A stretch of 64,000 nucleotides of DNA from Burhinus oedicnemus (GCA_008921705.1 VFFE01007869.1:5266972-5330971); one strand, 5' to 3'. Positions 39,073 to 50,490 are shown, counted from the stretch's first letter. Numbers and translations are program-made. The notes: generated by a model from the letters alone, not told the origin.

Positions 39073-40400
39073 TGACAACAGAAACAGTACAATGGTTGTC
39101 ATATTGAAATCTCTTATCCGAAAAGGAGTAACTGATACCCTAAGCAGGGCCTGAAGCCTCCACACCCTTATCCTAGGGTTCAGCTTAGCTTGGCATAGCT
39201 TTTGCAGCCCTTATCAGGATTTTATGTTGTCTACATTTTCTTATTCATTCTGTCAAAAGGAAATCTTGCTGAAGCAGAAAAGTTCTGGAATCACTCAGAT
39301 TCCTGAGTGTGTTAAGTAGGAATTTTAAGAGCCAAGTAAAGCAAACCTGAAAATCCTGAAAAGCCATGTAATACCTGAGAGTGACACCTAATGTTAATTA
39401 CAAGGGATTCCAGTGTGCCAGATTGAGCATTAGATCGTGCGAAACTTCAGGATGGCTATGCAGGAACAGTGTGCTGTACAGAAGCTCAGGTTACATTTTA
39501 TTGATTGATTATAATTCAGCTATTGTATGAAGTGAACAGTCAGTTGCATCTACAATAACTAACAGAGTATATGAACGGCAACCTAATATGCTGATGGAAA
39601 ACAGTGCCAAAATAGTAAAAAGGCTATTAGAAAACAAGCAAAGTCAGACCCTGATCCATATTTAGCCGTTAAATTACAGAGTAGCAGGAAAAAAATGCCA
39701 GGTTGTCATCTTTTTACGCTTTACTCAGTGGAACACTGACAAGAAGAAAGTCTGCATGGCTGGAAACCAAAGTCAGGGTCAGAGGGCATGGCAGATGTCT
39801 AAAAAGATACACAAAACAAAACTTTGAACTCAGTATAATCTGAAAGTTTGGGAACTGCCAGAGCCTCTCGGGAGGCAGTGTGCATCTCCGATTGGAGGGC
39901 ATTAACACGGACAGCTGGGGTGTCCCCTGAGGCGGCCCCGGGTCGGGGAGGCTCTCAGCCAGACTGTGAACCCACTGCTGCGGGTTTGTCAGAGCTCCAG
40001 GAAGGAGGTGGATTGGAGCGCTTTCCACAGCCAGCTTGCCTGAGGATGTCTTAAATAACCAGCAGCCACAACCGCCAAAGGGAAATCACTTTAGACAAGC
40101 AGAACTAATGAACGGACTTATCGCTGGCAGACGATAATGGTCAGTCCCAAGGTCTCCAAGGAGAAGCACACATCTCTAAGACTCTCTGTCCAAAAACAAC
40201 TATGTGACTGAGCTGACAGTTTATAAGAAACTGAAATTCTTGCATTACTAGAGATTTTTAATCATCATTTAATGCTGATATTGAAAATTAATTTGCAAAA
40301 TGTATACAGGCTTTATATTAACATACATTGATATTAATCATATATGAATAGAATTATCTGAAACCATCTGACTTACTGTAAGATCTCTGATAGTAATAAC
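39073..40400. other. Unique sequence, no gene found
   Basis: Nothing coding is supported. A GC-richer part at 39845-40060 gives opposed frames of 68 and 104 codons. No repeat other than the flanking elements was recognised. Confidence 0.5.
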
Positions 40401-40582
40401 AGCACTTCTCATGCCTTTAACTCAAAGATCTGGAAATACTTTGTAAGTAGTAGTCTTACAATGCCCCTGTGAAGTAGCTATTACTGTATCTACTTACAAA
40501 TGGATAAACAAAGATTATGTGAGAGGAAAACAGAAGTAGAATCAGAAACTTTTGAGTTGTGACTGCTAGTCCCCTGCAGAAA
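40401..40582 (+). repeat. Ancient MIR/CORE-type SINE-like repeat, degenerate
   Basis: The order of landmarks follows the old amniote MIR-like consensus: AGCACTTCTCATGCC, CTCAAAGATCTGGAAATACTT, CTTACAATGCCCCTGTGAAG, TAGCTATTACTGTATCTACT, ACAAATGGATAAACAAAG (matching the 'acagatgaggaaactgag' part), AGTAGAATCAGAAACTTTTG and GACTGCTAGTCCCCTGCAG. The similarity is from memory and the copy is heavily diverged; the tRNA-derived head with A and B boxes is not recognisable. It is a very old insertion and encodes nothing. Confidence 0.55.
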
Positions 40583-41426
40583 GCTATTGAAAATACAGAA
40601 GTCAGTCAGTTTAGAATGAAAGCTGCTATTCAGGTGCTTCCACATTAGCTATTTCTAGAACCTCAAACAATTCTAACTTTTTACATCGTATGCTTGACTC
40701 TAAATATTAAGAATTCTTTTGTTTTATCTTTTTAAGAAAAGTATTGAATACTAGACATACTAATAACCTGTTGTGTAGATAATATATACATTGGGTACAA
40801 CCAAAATTCTTAAACAGCTGAGAAAACATTTTTGGTCGAGCTTCATTAGCCTTTAGAACAAGTGCAGACGATGACAGAAGACATAGTCTTAGTATGGCAG
40901 ACAACGTTTGCTTAAATATTAGTAAAATGTTATGGGTGACTTTATCACCTCTATCCCTTTGCACTGACACTTCCAAAGCTTAAAAAACCCCCTCTGGTGA
41001 ACAGACTAATAAAAACCATTCAATCTAGTGGCATACTGCAAGGGGTAAAACCAAGATACAGCTTTTAAACTGCAGTGAGTTCTGTGCTTCCCCGGCAGTG
41101 CAGAGCTCCAGGCCTACTGGCAAGTCTGACACATCTGCTGAAAGGTAGACAGAATAAGAGTTCGTGATCGGTACAGCTTGAAGAATGCCCAGTCAGAGCA
41201 TTAACTTCAGATCATTTCAAGTTCATCTCGGGTATTTACAGTCTTCCAAACAGCATATTCCAAGCATGCTATTAGCATGAGTCATTAATCCTCCCATCTA
41301 CTGTGACAGCACAGTCATATCTCTGGCTTACACATAACGGAGTTGCAGTAGTCATTCTCTTTAACTCCAATGAGAGGAAAAGAAAGCAATTTAAAAACCA
41401 GCATTTTTCAGCTATTTAGCCACTTA
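40583..41426. other. Unique AT-rich sequence, no gene found
   Basis: No repeat, RNA gene or coding frame is supported. A minus-strand frame of 89 codons at 40707-40976 has no known domain. Confidence 0.5.
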
Positions 41427-42070
41427 GCTACTGTCCTGGTTCAAGATACACAGGACTAATTTCTTTTCTAATGCTTGGGAAAACTGTACTTTTAGAAGAC
41501 TCTAGGTTTTGAATTTGTGAAAATATTTACTTTCTAGCCAGCTATGGTGGGTGGGTGTCAGGATCTCAGTGTTTTCGAGCTCGCCAGGTGCAGGGACGAG
41601 GAGGAGTGAGACTCAGACACTTGACCCAAGCTAGCCAACAGGATTATTTCATACCATGAATATCACATTCAATATGTGAAGGGGGGCTCTCCCTTGATGG
41701 CGGCGATCCAGAGAACTCCTTGCCTCAGTGCTGGAGCCCTGAGCCCTTCCCTTCCTCCCAAAGCTGTAGCACTGGCAGTGTCCGACATTTATTGTCCACT
41801 GCTGGGAGTGCATGGCTTCCTAGGGATATAGTTAGCTGAGTATAATCCTTATATATTTTTAGATTGGTATCAGGATCACTATTGGTTCTTTAGTGTTATT
41901 ACTGTTAATTATTTAGTCTTACTCTATTAAATCAGTTTATATTTCAGCCCCTGGGTTTCCTGGTTTTCTTCCCGATTCCCCATTCCTGGGTGGGGAGGGG
42001 TCATCGGGTGAGGAAATAATTGTCTAAACGACAATAAATTGTTGTGGGTTTCTCAAACCATAACAGCTAC
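41427..42070. repeat. Target-site duplications flanking the solo LTR (GCTAC)
   Basis: GCTAC at 41427-41431 and again at 42066-42070 directly abut the TG...CA ends of the element between them. A 5-bp duplication is what integration of ERVL-class elements produces; gamma-type elements make 4 bp and alpha- or beta-type 6 bp. The duplication is identical on both sides. Confidence 0.85.
41432..42065 (+). mobile_element. Solo LTR of an ERVL-type endogenous retrovirus
   Basis: The 634-bp unit starts TGTCCTGGTT and ends AACCATAACA; the two ends form an imperfect 10-bp inverted repeat (8 of 10). Its layout follows the ERVL LTRs common in neognath birds: GACCCAAGCTAGCCAACAGG and a CATACCATGAATATCAC stretch in U3, a GC-rich part near 41685-41770, a T-rich ATTATTTAGTC stretch, CTATTAAATCAG (41924-41935, probable polyadenylation signal region), then CAGCCCCTGGGTTTCCTGG and a G-rich end. 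No retroviral internal sequence or second LTR is nearby, so a provirus has recombined to a solo LTR. It encodes no protein. It could still hold promoter or enhancer activity. Family assignment is from memory of bird repeats. Confidence 0.82.
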
Positions 42071-44192
42071 CTGAAAAATACAACCCATGGCTCAGTTTGA
42101 AATCCCTACTCACACTGGTGAGGGTATGGGAAACAGGCACTCCATACCAACGTTTCATTCAAGATGAACACTTCTGTACCCAAAACGTAGCCTGCTATGC
42201 AAAATTAACTTGGTGACTACATTCCAGAACCCATCACAAAACTGACGCTTTCCAAGAATCTTCAAGGTCCGAAAGAACGAAAGATCTGAAGGAGGAGGGT
42301 GCTGAACAGGCAGATGGAATTTCCTTACCATACGCCTGCCTCAGTGTAATATTGGACAGAAAATCACAGAGAAAAGGTCACTCTCTAGAACAGCTAATAG
42401 ACCTATGGTTAGGGTATAACCCCAGCAGGGTATAATTTTAAGTCCCTGCTCCGCTTCAGTTTGCTAGTTTCCCAGTAAGCGATCCTGACCATCTGACTCT
42501 TCTGGAAAGCATCTGTTCTGCTCTGTTCTATTGGAACTAAATAACAAAGATCAAACGGTCCATGTGCATTAATTAGGAAAACGGCTATAAGTGGGTGAAT
42601 GCCTAGCAGGACTGCAATGGCTCTAATTTGGCCTGATTTTATTGATCACCCGAAATACAATTTAAATTACAGTTTTTTTAATTAAGATATGCTTCAGATG
42701 GCACATACAGATGGCCTGACAGTCTTGATTTCTGTACAGGGCACGGTACACTGGGATCTTGATCTCAACTGTAGACATTACTGGGATACAACAGTAATAA
42801 AACAGTGCAAGGCAGACACAGCGTTGAAGGTTTAGCCCTTCACAAGATCAAGACCATCAGATAGTTTTGAAGAAATATTTTGCTTCCTTTGTAACAGTTC
42901 ATTTAACTTTAGGCTAAAATATCAGTATTACTTCCCAAGAGAAGTGGAATTTTTTTACTGGCTGTTTATAACAACAATAATAAAAAACCAGTATCATCCC
43001 TGCATATATTTTATTCTGAAAATCTTTTAAAAAAATCAGTCCCTATCAATCAAGTGAATGGAAATAGCAGAACATTGTTTATCCACTCATTTTCTACATT
43101 TCATTTATCTTCTGAACTAAGAGTTGTAAGCTGTAGCAAATCCACAGTTAAAAACACAAGTCAATAGCTCTGTAAACCAGCAGCAACCCTTATGATCATT
43201 TTAGGTACCGTATGAAGAATGAAGGTTGATTTGGGAATGAAAGTGTCTCAGATTTTAAAATCTATTTGTTATGTCTAAATGAGGCAACAGTTATTGTCAA
43301 AGAGTTTTAATGCTAACTTGATTCGCAGAGGAAAATGTTAAAATAGTGTTCTAAAAAATCCAGTAAAATTGGAGCACAGCTATGATGCAGAATACAACGT
43401 TTTCCTGTTTCTTCCCCAGATCAGCTGCTGAGGTTTTTTTTAGAAGAGGATGAGACAATGGAACCACTTCCACACTACTCCACACAAAATGTGGAAGCTG
43501 TTTCTCTTTCAGGTAAAAAGCCAACAACAAACAAAAAGAATCTTGCTAGTTTCAGGCAACAGACAGTGTTGCTTTTTCTTCCCAGCACTGCCAAGGCAAT
43601 CAGCTTCAGAGGCACATGCTGCACCACCCTGTTTCATGGTGGGACTGCCAACACAATCCATACGCCGGACAGCATTTACTTCAAGCTAGCACTAAACCAA
43701 AGCGATCAACTGCCATTAAGAAATTTTCAGATTAAATTGCACTAATAGGAAAGCGTAGTAAATACTTACTGCAAGTCATTCTGAACATTTTGCAGCTCAG
43801 GAATCTTGCTCTCCTTCCTCCCATCAACTGGACCCACCAACAGATGTCATGTCTTAAGAAATAAACCATGATTTCATGTGCCCTGTGATTATTTCAGACT
43901 CTTCTACCAGACCTCAAGGACAGAGGTTAGATTCTTTTCAGATCTAGAATTAATAGACACTGATTACTCTTCTATAGATCTTGCTAGACCCCACTTATAC
44001 CCACCATTCAGTCCTCATACACATTACACTGAAAAATCGTTTGACCAAATAGAAAAATACCATAAGACAAGGAAATGTTAAAAAAAAAAAAAGCTTTACA
44101 GAAATGGCAAGTAGAAACATTTCTATCATCTTTTTGAATATATGCAGTTGTTGCAGTTCGGTACATTCCTCAAAGCCTATTATAGAACTATT
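42071..44192. other. Unique sequence with a possible conserved block
   Basis: No gene is supported. The part 42540-42690 combines ATTAATTAG (42568-42576), CTCTAATTTGG, TTTTATTGATCAC and TTAATTAAG with an evenly mixed, non-repetitive composition and may be a conserved non-coding element. Two overlapping plus-strand frames at 43450-43745 are not recognised. A run of A precedes the CR1 region at 44079-44092. Confidence 0.5.
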
Positions 44193-44309
44193 CATAGAAT
44201 CACAGAATCATAGAATGGTTTGGGTTGGAAGGGACCTTAAAGATCATCTAGTTCCAACTCACGTGCCATGGGCAGGGACACCTCCTACTAGGCCAAATTG
44301 CTCAAAGCC
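44193..44309 (-). mobile_element. CR1 LINE 3' end, minus strand
   Basis: On the plus strand the fragment begins with the reversed tail units (CATAGAATCACAGAATCATA), then GGTTTGGGTTGGAAGGGACC, AAGATCATCTAGTTCCAACT, GCCATGGGCAGGGACACCTC and GGCCAAATTGCTCAAAGCC, the reverse complement of the CR1 3' region. It stops abruptly where an oppositely oriented CR1 end begins. It may be the 3' end of the same element as the ORF2 fragment at 44374-45172, with the intervening 1 kb or more lost. Confidence 0.9.
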
Positions 44310-44373
44310 ATGGCAGGGGGGTTAGAACTAAATGATCTTTAAGGTCCCTTCCAACCTAAACCATTCTATGATT
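44308..44373 (+). mobile_element. CR1 LINE 3' terminal fragment, plus strand
   Basis: About 65 bases read as a CR1 3' end in the opposite direction to both neighbours: CCATGGCAGGGGGGTTAGAA, CTAAATGATCTTTAAGGTCC, CTTCCAACCTAAACC and ATTCTATGATTG. Together with 44193-44309 it makes a large inverted repeat. It may be a separate short insertion into the minus-strand CR1 or a product of rearrangement. Confidence 0.85.
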
Positions 44374-45172
44374 GTAACCTCATTGTAGAAGGCCACCAGA
44401 TTTGTCAGGCACAATTTCCCCTTAGTGAAGCCATGTTGGCTGCCACCGATCACCTCCTTATTTTCCATGTGCCTTAGCAGAGTTTCCAGGAGGATCTACT
44501 CCATGATCTTGCCAGGCACAGAGGTGAGACTGACCGGCCTGTAGTTCCCCGGGTCTTCCTTTTTTCCCTTTTTGGAAATGGGGGTTATGTTTCCCCTTTT
44601 CCAGTAGCGGGAACTTCACCAGACTGCCACGACTTCTCAAATGTGATGGATAGTGGCTCGGCAACTTCATCTGCCAGCTCCCTCAGGACCTGTGGATGAA
44701 TCTCATGAGGTCCCATGGAGTTGTGCACATTCAGGTTCCTCAGCTGGTCTTGAACCTGGTCTTCTCCTACAGTGGGTGGTTCCTCATTCTGCCAGTCCCT
44801 GCCTTTGCCTTCTGCAACTTGGGTGGTGTGGTTAGAGCCCTTACTGGTGAAGACCAAGGCAAAAAAGTCATTGAGTATCTCAGCTTTCTCCATGTCCTGG
44901 GTGACCAGGTCTCCCATTTCCTCCCTGAGTGGACCCACATTTTCCCTAGTCTTCCTTCCATCACTGACACACCAATAGAAGGCTTTCTTGTTGCCCTTGA
45001 CATCCCTGGCCAGATTTAACTCTATCTGGGCTTTAGTTTTCCTAACCTGATCCCTGGCTGCTCAGACAATTTCTCTGCATTCCTTCCAGGCTACATGTCC
45101 CTGCTTCCACCCTCTGTAGGCTTCCTTTTCCCATTTGAGACTGTCCACCTCAAATCCATCCATGATATTATA
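44374..45172 (-). mobile_element. CR1 LINE ORF2 fragment (linker to RT fingers), internal
   Basis: Read on the minus strand, the fragment encodes the CR1 region between endonuclease and reverse-transcriptase core. Peptides in order are [116 protein letters not shown], then after a frameshift near 44585-44600 [16 protein letters not shown] and [19 protein letters not shown]. One in-frame stop interrupts WKECREIV. It ends at 44374 just before motif A would follow. It cannot make a functional protein. Confidence 0.93.
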
Positions 45173-48100
45173 ACTCTTAATGTATTTTGATTTCCATTCT
45201 TAGTAAGTTATAGTTGTTTTTACTTATTAAATTAACTTTCCATTTACCTCTCAGTTCACCTTACTTCTTCACTTGTATCTTCTTTCATTCTCTTGTTCCA
45301 AACTTCTAGGACAATTAAGTTCTCTCCTAACATGCAATAATCGATCTCCACTCATTCTTTCTCCTAGTTACTCTCCTCCTCTTTCTGTATCTTTGCTTTT
45401 CCACAAAATTATTCCGTTTTCTTTTCTGGTATAATTGTAAATTTTTAATGCAACCCTCTCTATTCTGTATGACAAGTCTTCTGCTTTTTCTTTGGCAGTT
45501 ACATTGACAGGCATAACGTTGAAATGAAGCATTGGACAGCACTGTCCTGAAGATCTTTAGATTTTCATTCTCTGGGCTAGGGAGGCACACCAGAAAGCTT
45601 GTGATGGGAAACCAGAACATAATGGCCCTGTTCAAGTGAAGTTTTTTTTGTCTTGCTGAATATCTTGGAGACTACAACAGAGTGAGAGGCATTCTCTTTG
45701 GTAGGTTATTTACTATTTTCCCACTTAAAGAATACACAAAGCATACTGCTTTCTTTTTTGAAAACTCCTCTTGGGACTTATATATCTATTTTTGACCCAT
45801 TATAAACAAGCACATTCACAACAGATAACTGGCACGTGTTAGGATGTCTTATCCGTAGTTCTCCAACAGAGGATATCTTATGTTCAGTTCCACAGGGGAT
45901 ATCATCTAATGGCTATTATATACAGAAAGCCACCACTTTAGACGAAAGCCCCCATACAGCTGATCATGAATGCATCAGCAAGGGTGCATACATCATTCAA
46001 CATCATCAACACCAGCGGCAAAAGAACTATCTGCATGTCAAATTCACAAATTAAAAATGTGAACAGATGACAACTGAACGTCTTGATTCACACTGTGTTT
46101 CTCCTGCTTGTCAGTTTCTGGCAGTTATGAATAGTAACTTGAAAAAGTGCTAAAAATAACACAGATTCAGGCCCTGGCTCAAAATTCTTTTTTTTCCCCT
46201 CCCATTTTGCCTTGATAGTCTGCTTGATACTGCTAATAATAAAGTTCGTATGACTCATAAAACCATTGCTGTAATTTTAAAATAACGTAAGAAATACATA
46301 TTACCTATGAAAAAGGAGATAACAGTAACATCTAGAATTCATTCTTACACATCACTGGTAAACTTAAATGATATATAGCTATACATCCAGCGTTATGCAA
46401 TTGCACATGTAATCATTGCATTTCAGGTAATTTTTTTTTCCAAATATATGATTTGACACATACTTACAAAGAAGAAATTGGAGATTGTTTACATACCTTG
46501 AAGTTGAAAAGAGCCTTCAGTCCTGCTAACATTTTTTTAATGTCACACTAAGCATAGCATACAGTGAGCAAACCAGATAAAAAACAGTTTCAGATGGACT
46601 TAGGGAACTGACCCTCTTCCACCTCGCAGAGCTTGTCAGCATGGTTACATTTCAGTCCCTGAAAGGCTCTGTACTCACTCTATGATTTCACAGTCCAAAA
46701 TTATCAAGCTGTCTGATTTTCTGTGCAGACTTACCACTACTGCCACTCAAGTCAGCAGATAGGTGAGCCCCACTGGATGCCCATAAAGTCAATGGAAGGA
46801 CTTTGGGGCTGCTTCATTCTGGACACAAATAAAACTTTTATCTATGTAACAGACACACAGACACTGTTTTTGTGTGTTCAGGCATGCATACATCAGCCAA
46901 CCATTTTAGAGAGAAAAAGTTTTGTCATATTTACAGCTCAGAAGTTAAAAAAAAAAAAACAAACCAAAAAAAAACCCAACAAGGGAGACCTTTGATACTG
47001 CCAGAAGCATGTTATCCTAAGAATGCGGTAGGTTAGTTCTAGCAGTGGTTGTGAGATTTAATCTGAACAGAAAAATATTAGATGAATAAAAACTTCAAAA
47101 AATCTCAACTGTGTTCATCCCAGTAACACCTCAATACAAAGCCAAAGTATCTTAGGATCTTAAAAATGATTGCTATGGGAGGAGAGAAAGCTGCAGTGTA
47201 CCTGGAACACAGAGCAGTTTCTTGGGGAAGCAATGAAAATAACATCCCAGCCTACGAGCAGGTGGAAAAACAGAAGCAGATGCAAACATCTAGGTAACAC
47301 ATGCTGTGAGTCCGGTCTATTTTCTCAGGTGTCATCAAGACAGTGTAAAGAAGTATGAAATTACAAAACCTCAAAACTTTATTTGGGATCCAACCCTTGC
47401 CAGTAGGAAGTGAAGACTCACTGCCTCATTCATGTGATTAGTAAGAGTTGGTCAAAAGTTTTCTGAAAATTTGTCACCATTTTTCTCTCATGACACAGGA
47501 CAGCCTGCACAAGGTGATATATTCTGTAATCTTTCACACCTTCTATACAGCCTTTTAAAATTTCCCCCAACTATAATGGTTTCCCCATTCCTTCCTCTCT
47601 TTGGATAAGACTCCTCCTTTTGCCACGCAGAAAAGACGACACACTTGGGATCTCTGTTGCTGTTCAGCACTTTGCACACCCAGCCGCTTCCTTCGCGCTT
47701 TCCTTTGTCTAAGGCACAAGATCTCTACTTGCAGTAGAGTTACACTATCTCCCCTTCTCCCTTCCGCTCCTTTGCTTTTCACGGATTTAACGCAAGCAGT
47801 CACAGCTTCCCGCTGCTTGGCCACTGGTTATGCCTCATGGCAAATGCTCCACCATGTCTTCTGAGTCCCATTTCATGGCATGGCACAGCCCGTAAGGTTC
47901 TACTGAAAGCAGCACAGCAGGCACCCTACTATCAGGAAGATCATTCCTCTCTACTCAGTCAGTGCCATGCTCCAGGAGAGCTACACCAAGGAAGCTCTAG
48001 AACTACCAGCTGTGAAATAACACTTCCACTGAATTAAGCTAAATTGATTCTCAGAATTTTTGATATAGCTCTAGAGTCTTGACATTCTGCCATACACCAA

Positions 48101-48902
48101 ATGGAACACAAACATTTTGGGAAAAACTGAATCAGACAAAACACCGTGTGTTTGAAAAATACAACCACTGACCCCCGAATCGCTGGTAAGAAGAAAAAAA
48201 TTAATAAATGGGAAGGTCCTCTTCCAAAAGCGACAAATCATTATTAAAGTCTGCCTGTGGGAATCCTGAATTAACCTTATTGTTAAAGTGAATAAACACA
48301 CAGCAGATTAACAATGTCTCCTAAACAACATTAATTGTGACGACTGATTGTAATTCAGAATAGGAAAAGGAGTTACCTTAAAGAGCTTTACTAGTTATAT
48401 ACTGTCAGCTTCGGAGGGTAATTAGCATGCTATCAGTATTTCTATGTGTAAAATTCTTGTCAAAACACACTTTTAGCTCTTGAAAGAAAATAGGACATAA
48501 ATACAATGTCACTGCTGGTTTAAATGAAGTATCTTCTTGCAGTGAAATAGCCTCTAAAATATCACATTTAGTACGATGTGTTAAGACAATATACTGCTCT
48601 GCACATGACACTGGGTATAGCAATTCTATTTAAAATTATGTGAAGCTCACATATTCTAAACAGCAAAGAGAAAATGGTCTGTGACTTTGAAGCTATTGAG
48701 CATTTCAAGTCCTACCCAGTTAATCAAAAGCAGAATAACATTTACAAATTGCCGTAAGTGTTGTTAAGGTGAGGATTTCAGAAATAACATAATAGAAATA
48801 ATAAAACAGCATCAACTAAGTAGGCCATAGGAGAATATGATGTTATTTCTATTTATAACGAACATGCCATTAATACAGTAATGAGCACATTGACTTTTTC
48901 TG
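45173..48902. other. Unique sequence, no gene found
   Basis: Between two CR1 fragments lie 3.7 kb without a supported gene. A minus-strand frame at 45327-45635 (102 codons) has a basic arginine- and lysine-rich C-terminal half, but this follows from a pyrimidine-rich tract and matches no known family. A poly-A-rich run with ACAAACC lies at 46947-46975. Confidence 0.5.
46947..46975 (+). repeat. A-rich low-complexity tract
   Basis: Two runs of A are joined by CAAACC and followed by CCCAAC. No element end abuts it, so it is probably a simple A-rich tract rather than a retroposon tail. Confidence 0.6.
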
Positions 48903-49615
48903 CACTTCCACCAGCTCCCTCAGTACCCTCGGGTGCATCCCATCTGGCCCCACAGACTTGTGTATGTCTAAGTGCTGTAGCAGGTCCCTCACCATTTCCC
49001 CTTGGATTATGGGGGCTCCATTCGGCTCCCTGACTCTGCCTTCTAGCTCAGGGGGCTGGGTACTCAGGGAACAACTGGTCCTACTACTAAAGACTGAGGC
49101 AAAGACGGCATTAAGTACCTCAGCCTTTTTTTCATCCTTGGTCACTATGTTTCTGCCCCCATCTACTAAAGGATGGAGATTCTCCTTAGTCCTCCTTTTA
49201 TTGCTAGTGTATTTATAGAAACTTTTTTAATTGTCCTTAACATCAGAAGCCAGGCTAAGTTCTGGTTGGGCTTTGGCCCTTCTGATTTTCTCCCTACATA
49301 GCCTCACAGCATCTGTGTAGTCCTCATGAGTGGCCTGCCCTTTTTTCCAAAGGCCATAAACTCTCCTTTTTTCCCTGAGTTGCAACCATAGCTCTCTGTT
49401 CAGCCAGGCCAGTCTTTCTCCCCCGATGGCTTGTTTTTCAGCACATGGGGATGGCCTACTCCTGCGCCTTTAAAACTTCCTTCTTGAAGAATGTCCAGCC
49501 TTCCTGGACTCCTTTGTCCTTCAGGACTGCCTCCCAAGGGACTCTGTCAACCAGGCTCCTGAAAAGACCAGTCTGCCCTCTGGCAGAAATAGGTCCTCTC
49601 CAGATTGCCTCCAAG
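48903..49615 (-). mobile_element. CR1 LINE ORF2 fragment (linker region), internal
   Basis: On the minus strand the fragment encodes, with interruptions, ARGQTGLFRSLVDRVP, VLKDKGVQEGWTF, REKIRRAKAQPELSLASDVKDN, KSFYKYTSNKRRTKENLHPL, DGGRNIVTKDEKKAEVLNAVFASVF, SCSLSTQPPELEGRVREPNG and LQHLDIHKSVGPDGMHPRVLREL. This is the stretch between endonuclease and reverse transcriptase of a CR1 of a different subfamily from 44374-45172. Frame breaks and stops are present (for example in KDN*KSFY). Both the 5' and the 3' parts of the element are absent. Confidence 0.9.
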
Positions 49616-50211
49616 AACTCCTAAATTCAAACAGTTTACCACATGAAGATTTTGCAGTTGTGTGATTTTTCTCATGCACACAAGCATGATTATTTCAGAA
49701 AGGTCATATATGTACTTAATGAAAGAAAAGCAGCGGAGTAACGAGCTCCTTCTGTGTCTTGACACCTCTGTGCACCACCCCCCCCCCAGACTCTGGATGG
49801 AGTTCATCAGAGTGCAGGTGCTTGGACAAGATACAAGACACTACATTCTTTGTTTAGGCAATGGTAGGTCTAGGGCCCATCACAGTTACTAGTAAACTGT
49901 GCAGCACAGCCTTGTTTCCCTGTAAGCAATATCCAGAGTGGACAGCTGTATTGGCAGAACATAGACATTGCATGTGCACGTGCTGCTTGTGAAGATTCTG
50001 CATGGTGTCTGTTGATTGTTGACAAAGAGACTGATCTAACAACACTTCCCTTTCCCACCATAAACTGATAGGAATTCACTTCCCCTCTCTACTAAAAGGG
50101 CAGTACAGACATTGTCTGCACCCCGCTTGTATTTCAGAAACGCAGTTCAACTGTAATGTGTTCAGAGCTTTATCGTTCACACTATTGACAACAGTCATTG
50201 TAACCAAAGAA
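49616..50211. other. Short unique interval between CR1 fragments
   Basis: No gene or repeat apart from a short C-run at 49777-49787. Overlapping frames in both directions are not recognised. Confidence 0.5.
49777..49787 (+). repeat. Poly-C tract
   Basis: A run of nine or more C follows CACCA. Such runs are prone to length change and sequencing error. Confidence 0.6.
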
Positions 50212-50490
50212 GTTCCTGAAAACTGAGGCGAAGAAGGCATTGAGTTTCTCAGCCTTAACTGTGTCTGCTGTCACTAAATCACCCACTGCATTCAGCAGTG
50301 GGCCCACATTTCCTTTGCTCAGCTGGTAGTACTAATGCAGTGGTGGAAGCTTGTCTTGCTGCCCTTGATGTCTGCTGCAAGTCTCAACTCCAGTTAGCCA
50401 GCACCCTTTGCTTTTCAACCCTGCCCACTGCTTCCTCACTTAACTGTGGTCATAATCTCCTTCCCTCTTCATTCCTAATTTACAGCTCAT
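50212..50490 (-). mobile_element. CR1 LINE ORF2 fragment, old and diverged
   Basis: On the minus strand the pieces LELRLAADIKGSKTSFHHCIS, GPLLNAVGDLVTADTVKAEKLNAFFASVF align with the same linker segment seen in the two CR1 fragments just to the left. Stops and frame changes lie between them. The edges are uncertain, particularly on the right, where similarity fades after about 50420. Confidence 0.75.

Noticed and set aside
45327..45635. Arginine/lysine-rich minus-strand frame of 102 codons
   Set aside because: The basic residues reflect a pyrimidine-rich tract on the plus strand; no known nucleic-acid-binding motif is present.
46765..46820. Fragment 'aagtcaatggaaggactttgg' recalling an old amniote repeat
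   Set aside because: Only about 20 bases resemble the repeat, too few to support a feature.
49777..49787. Poly-C run as a possible assembly or functional signal
   Set aside because: Listed only as a simple repeat; nothing else supports function.
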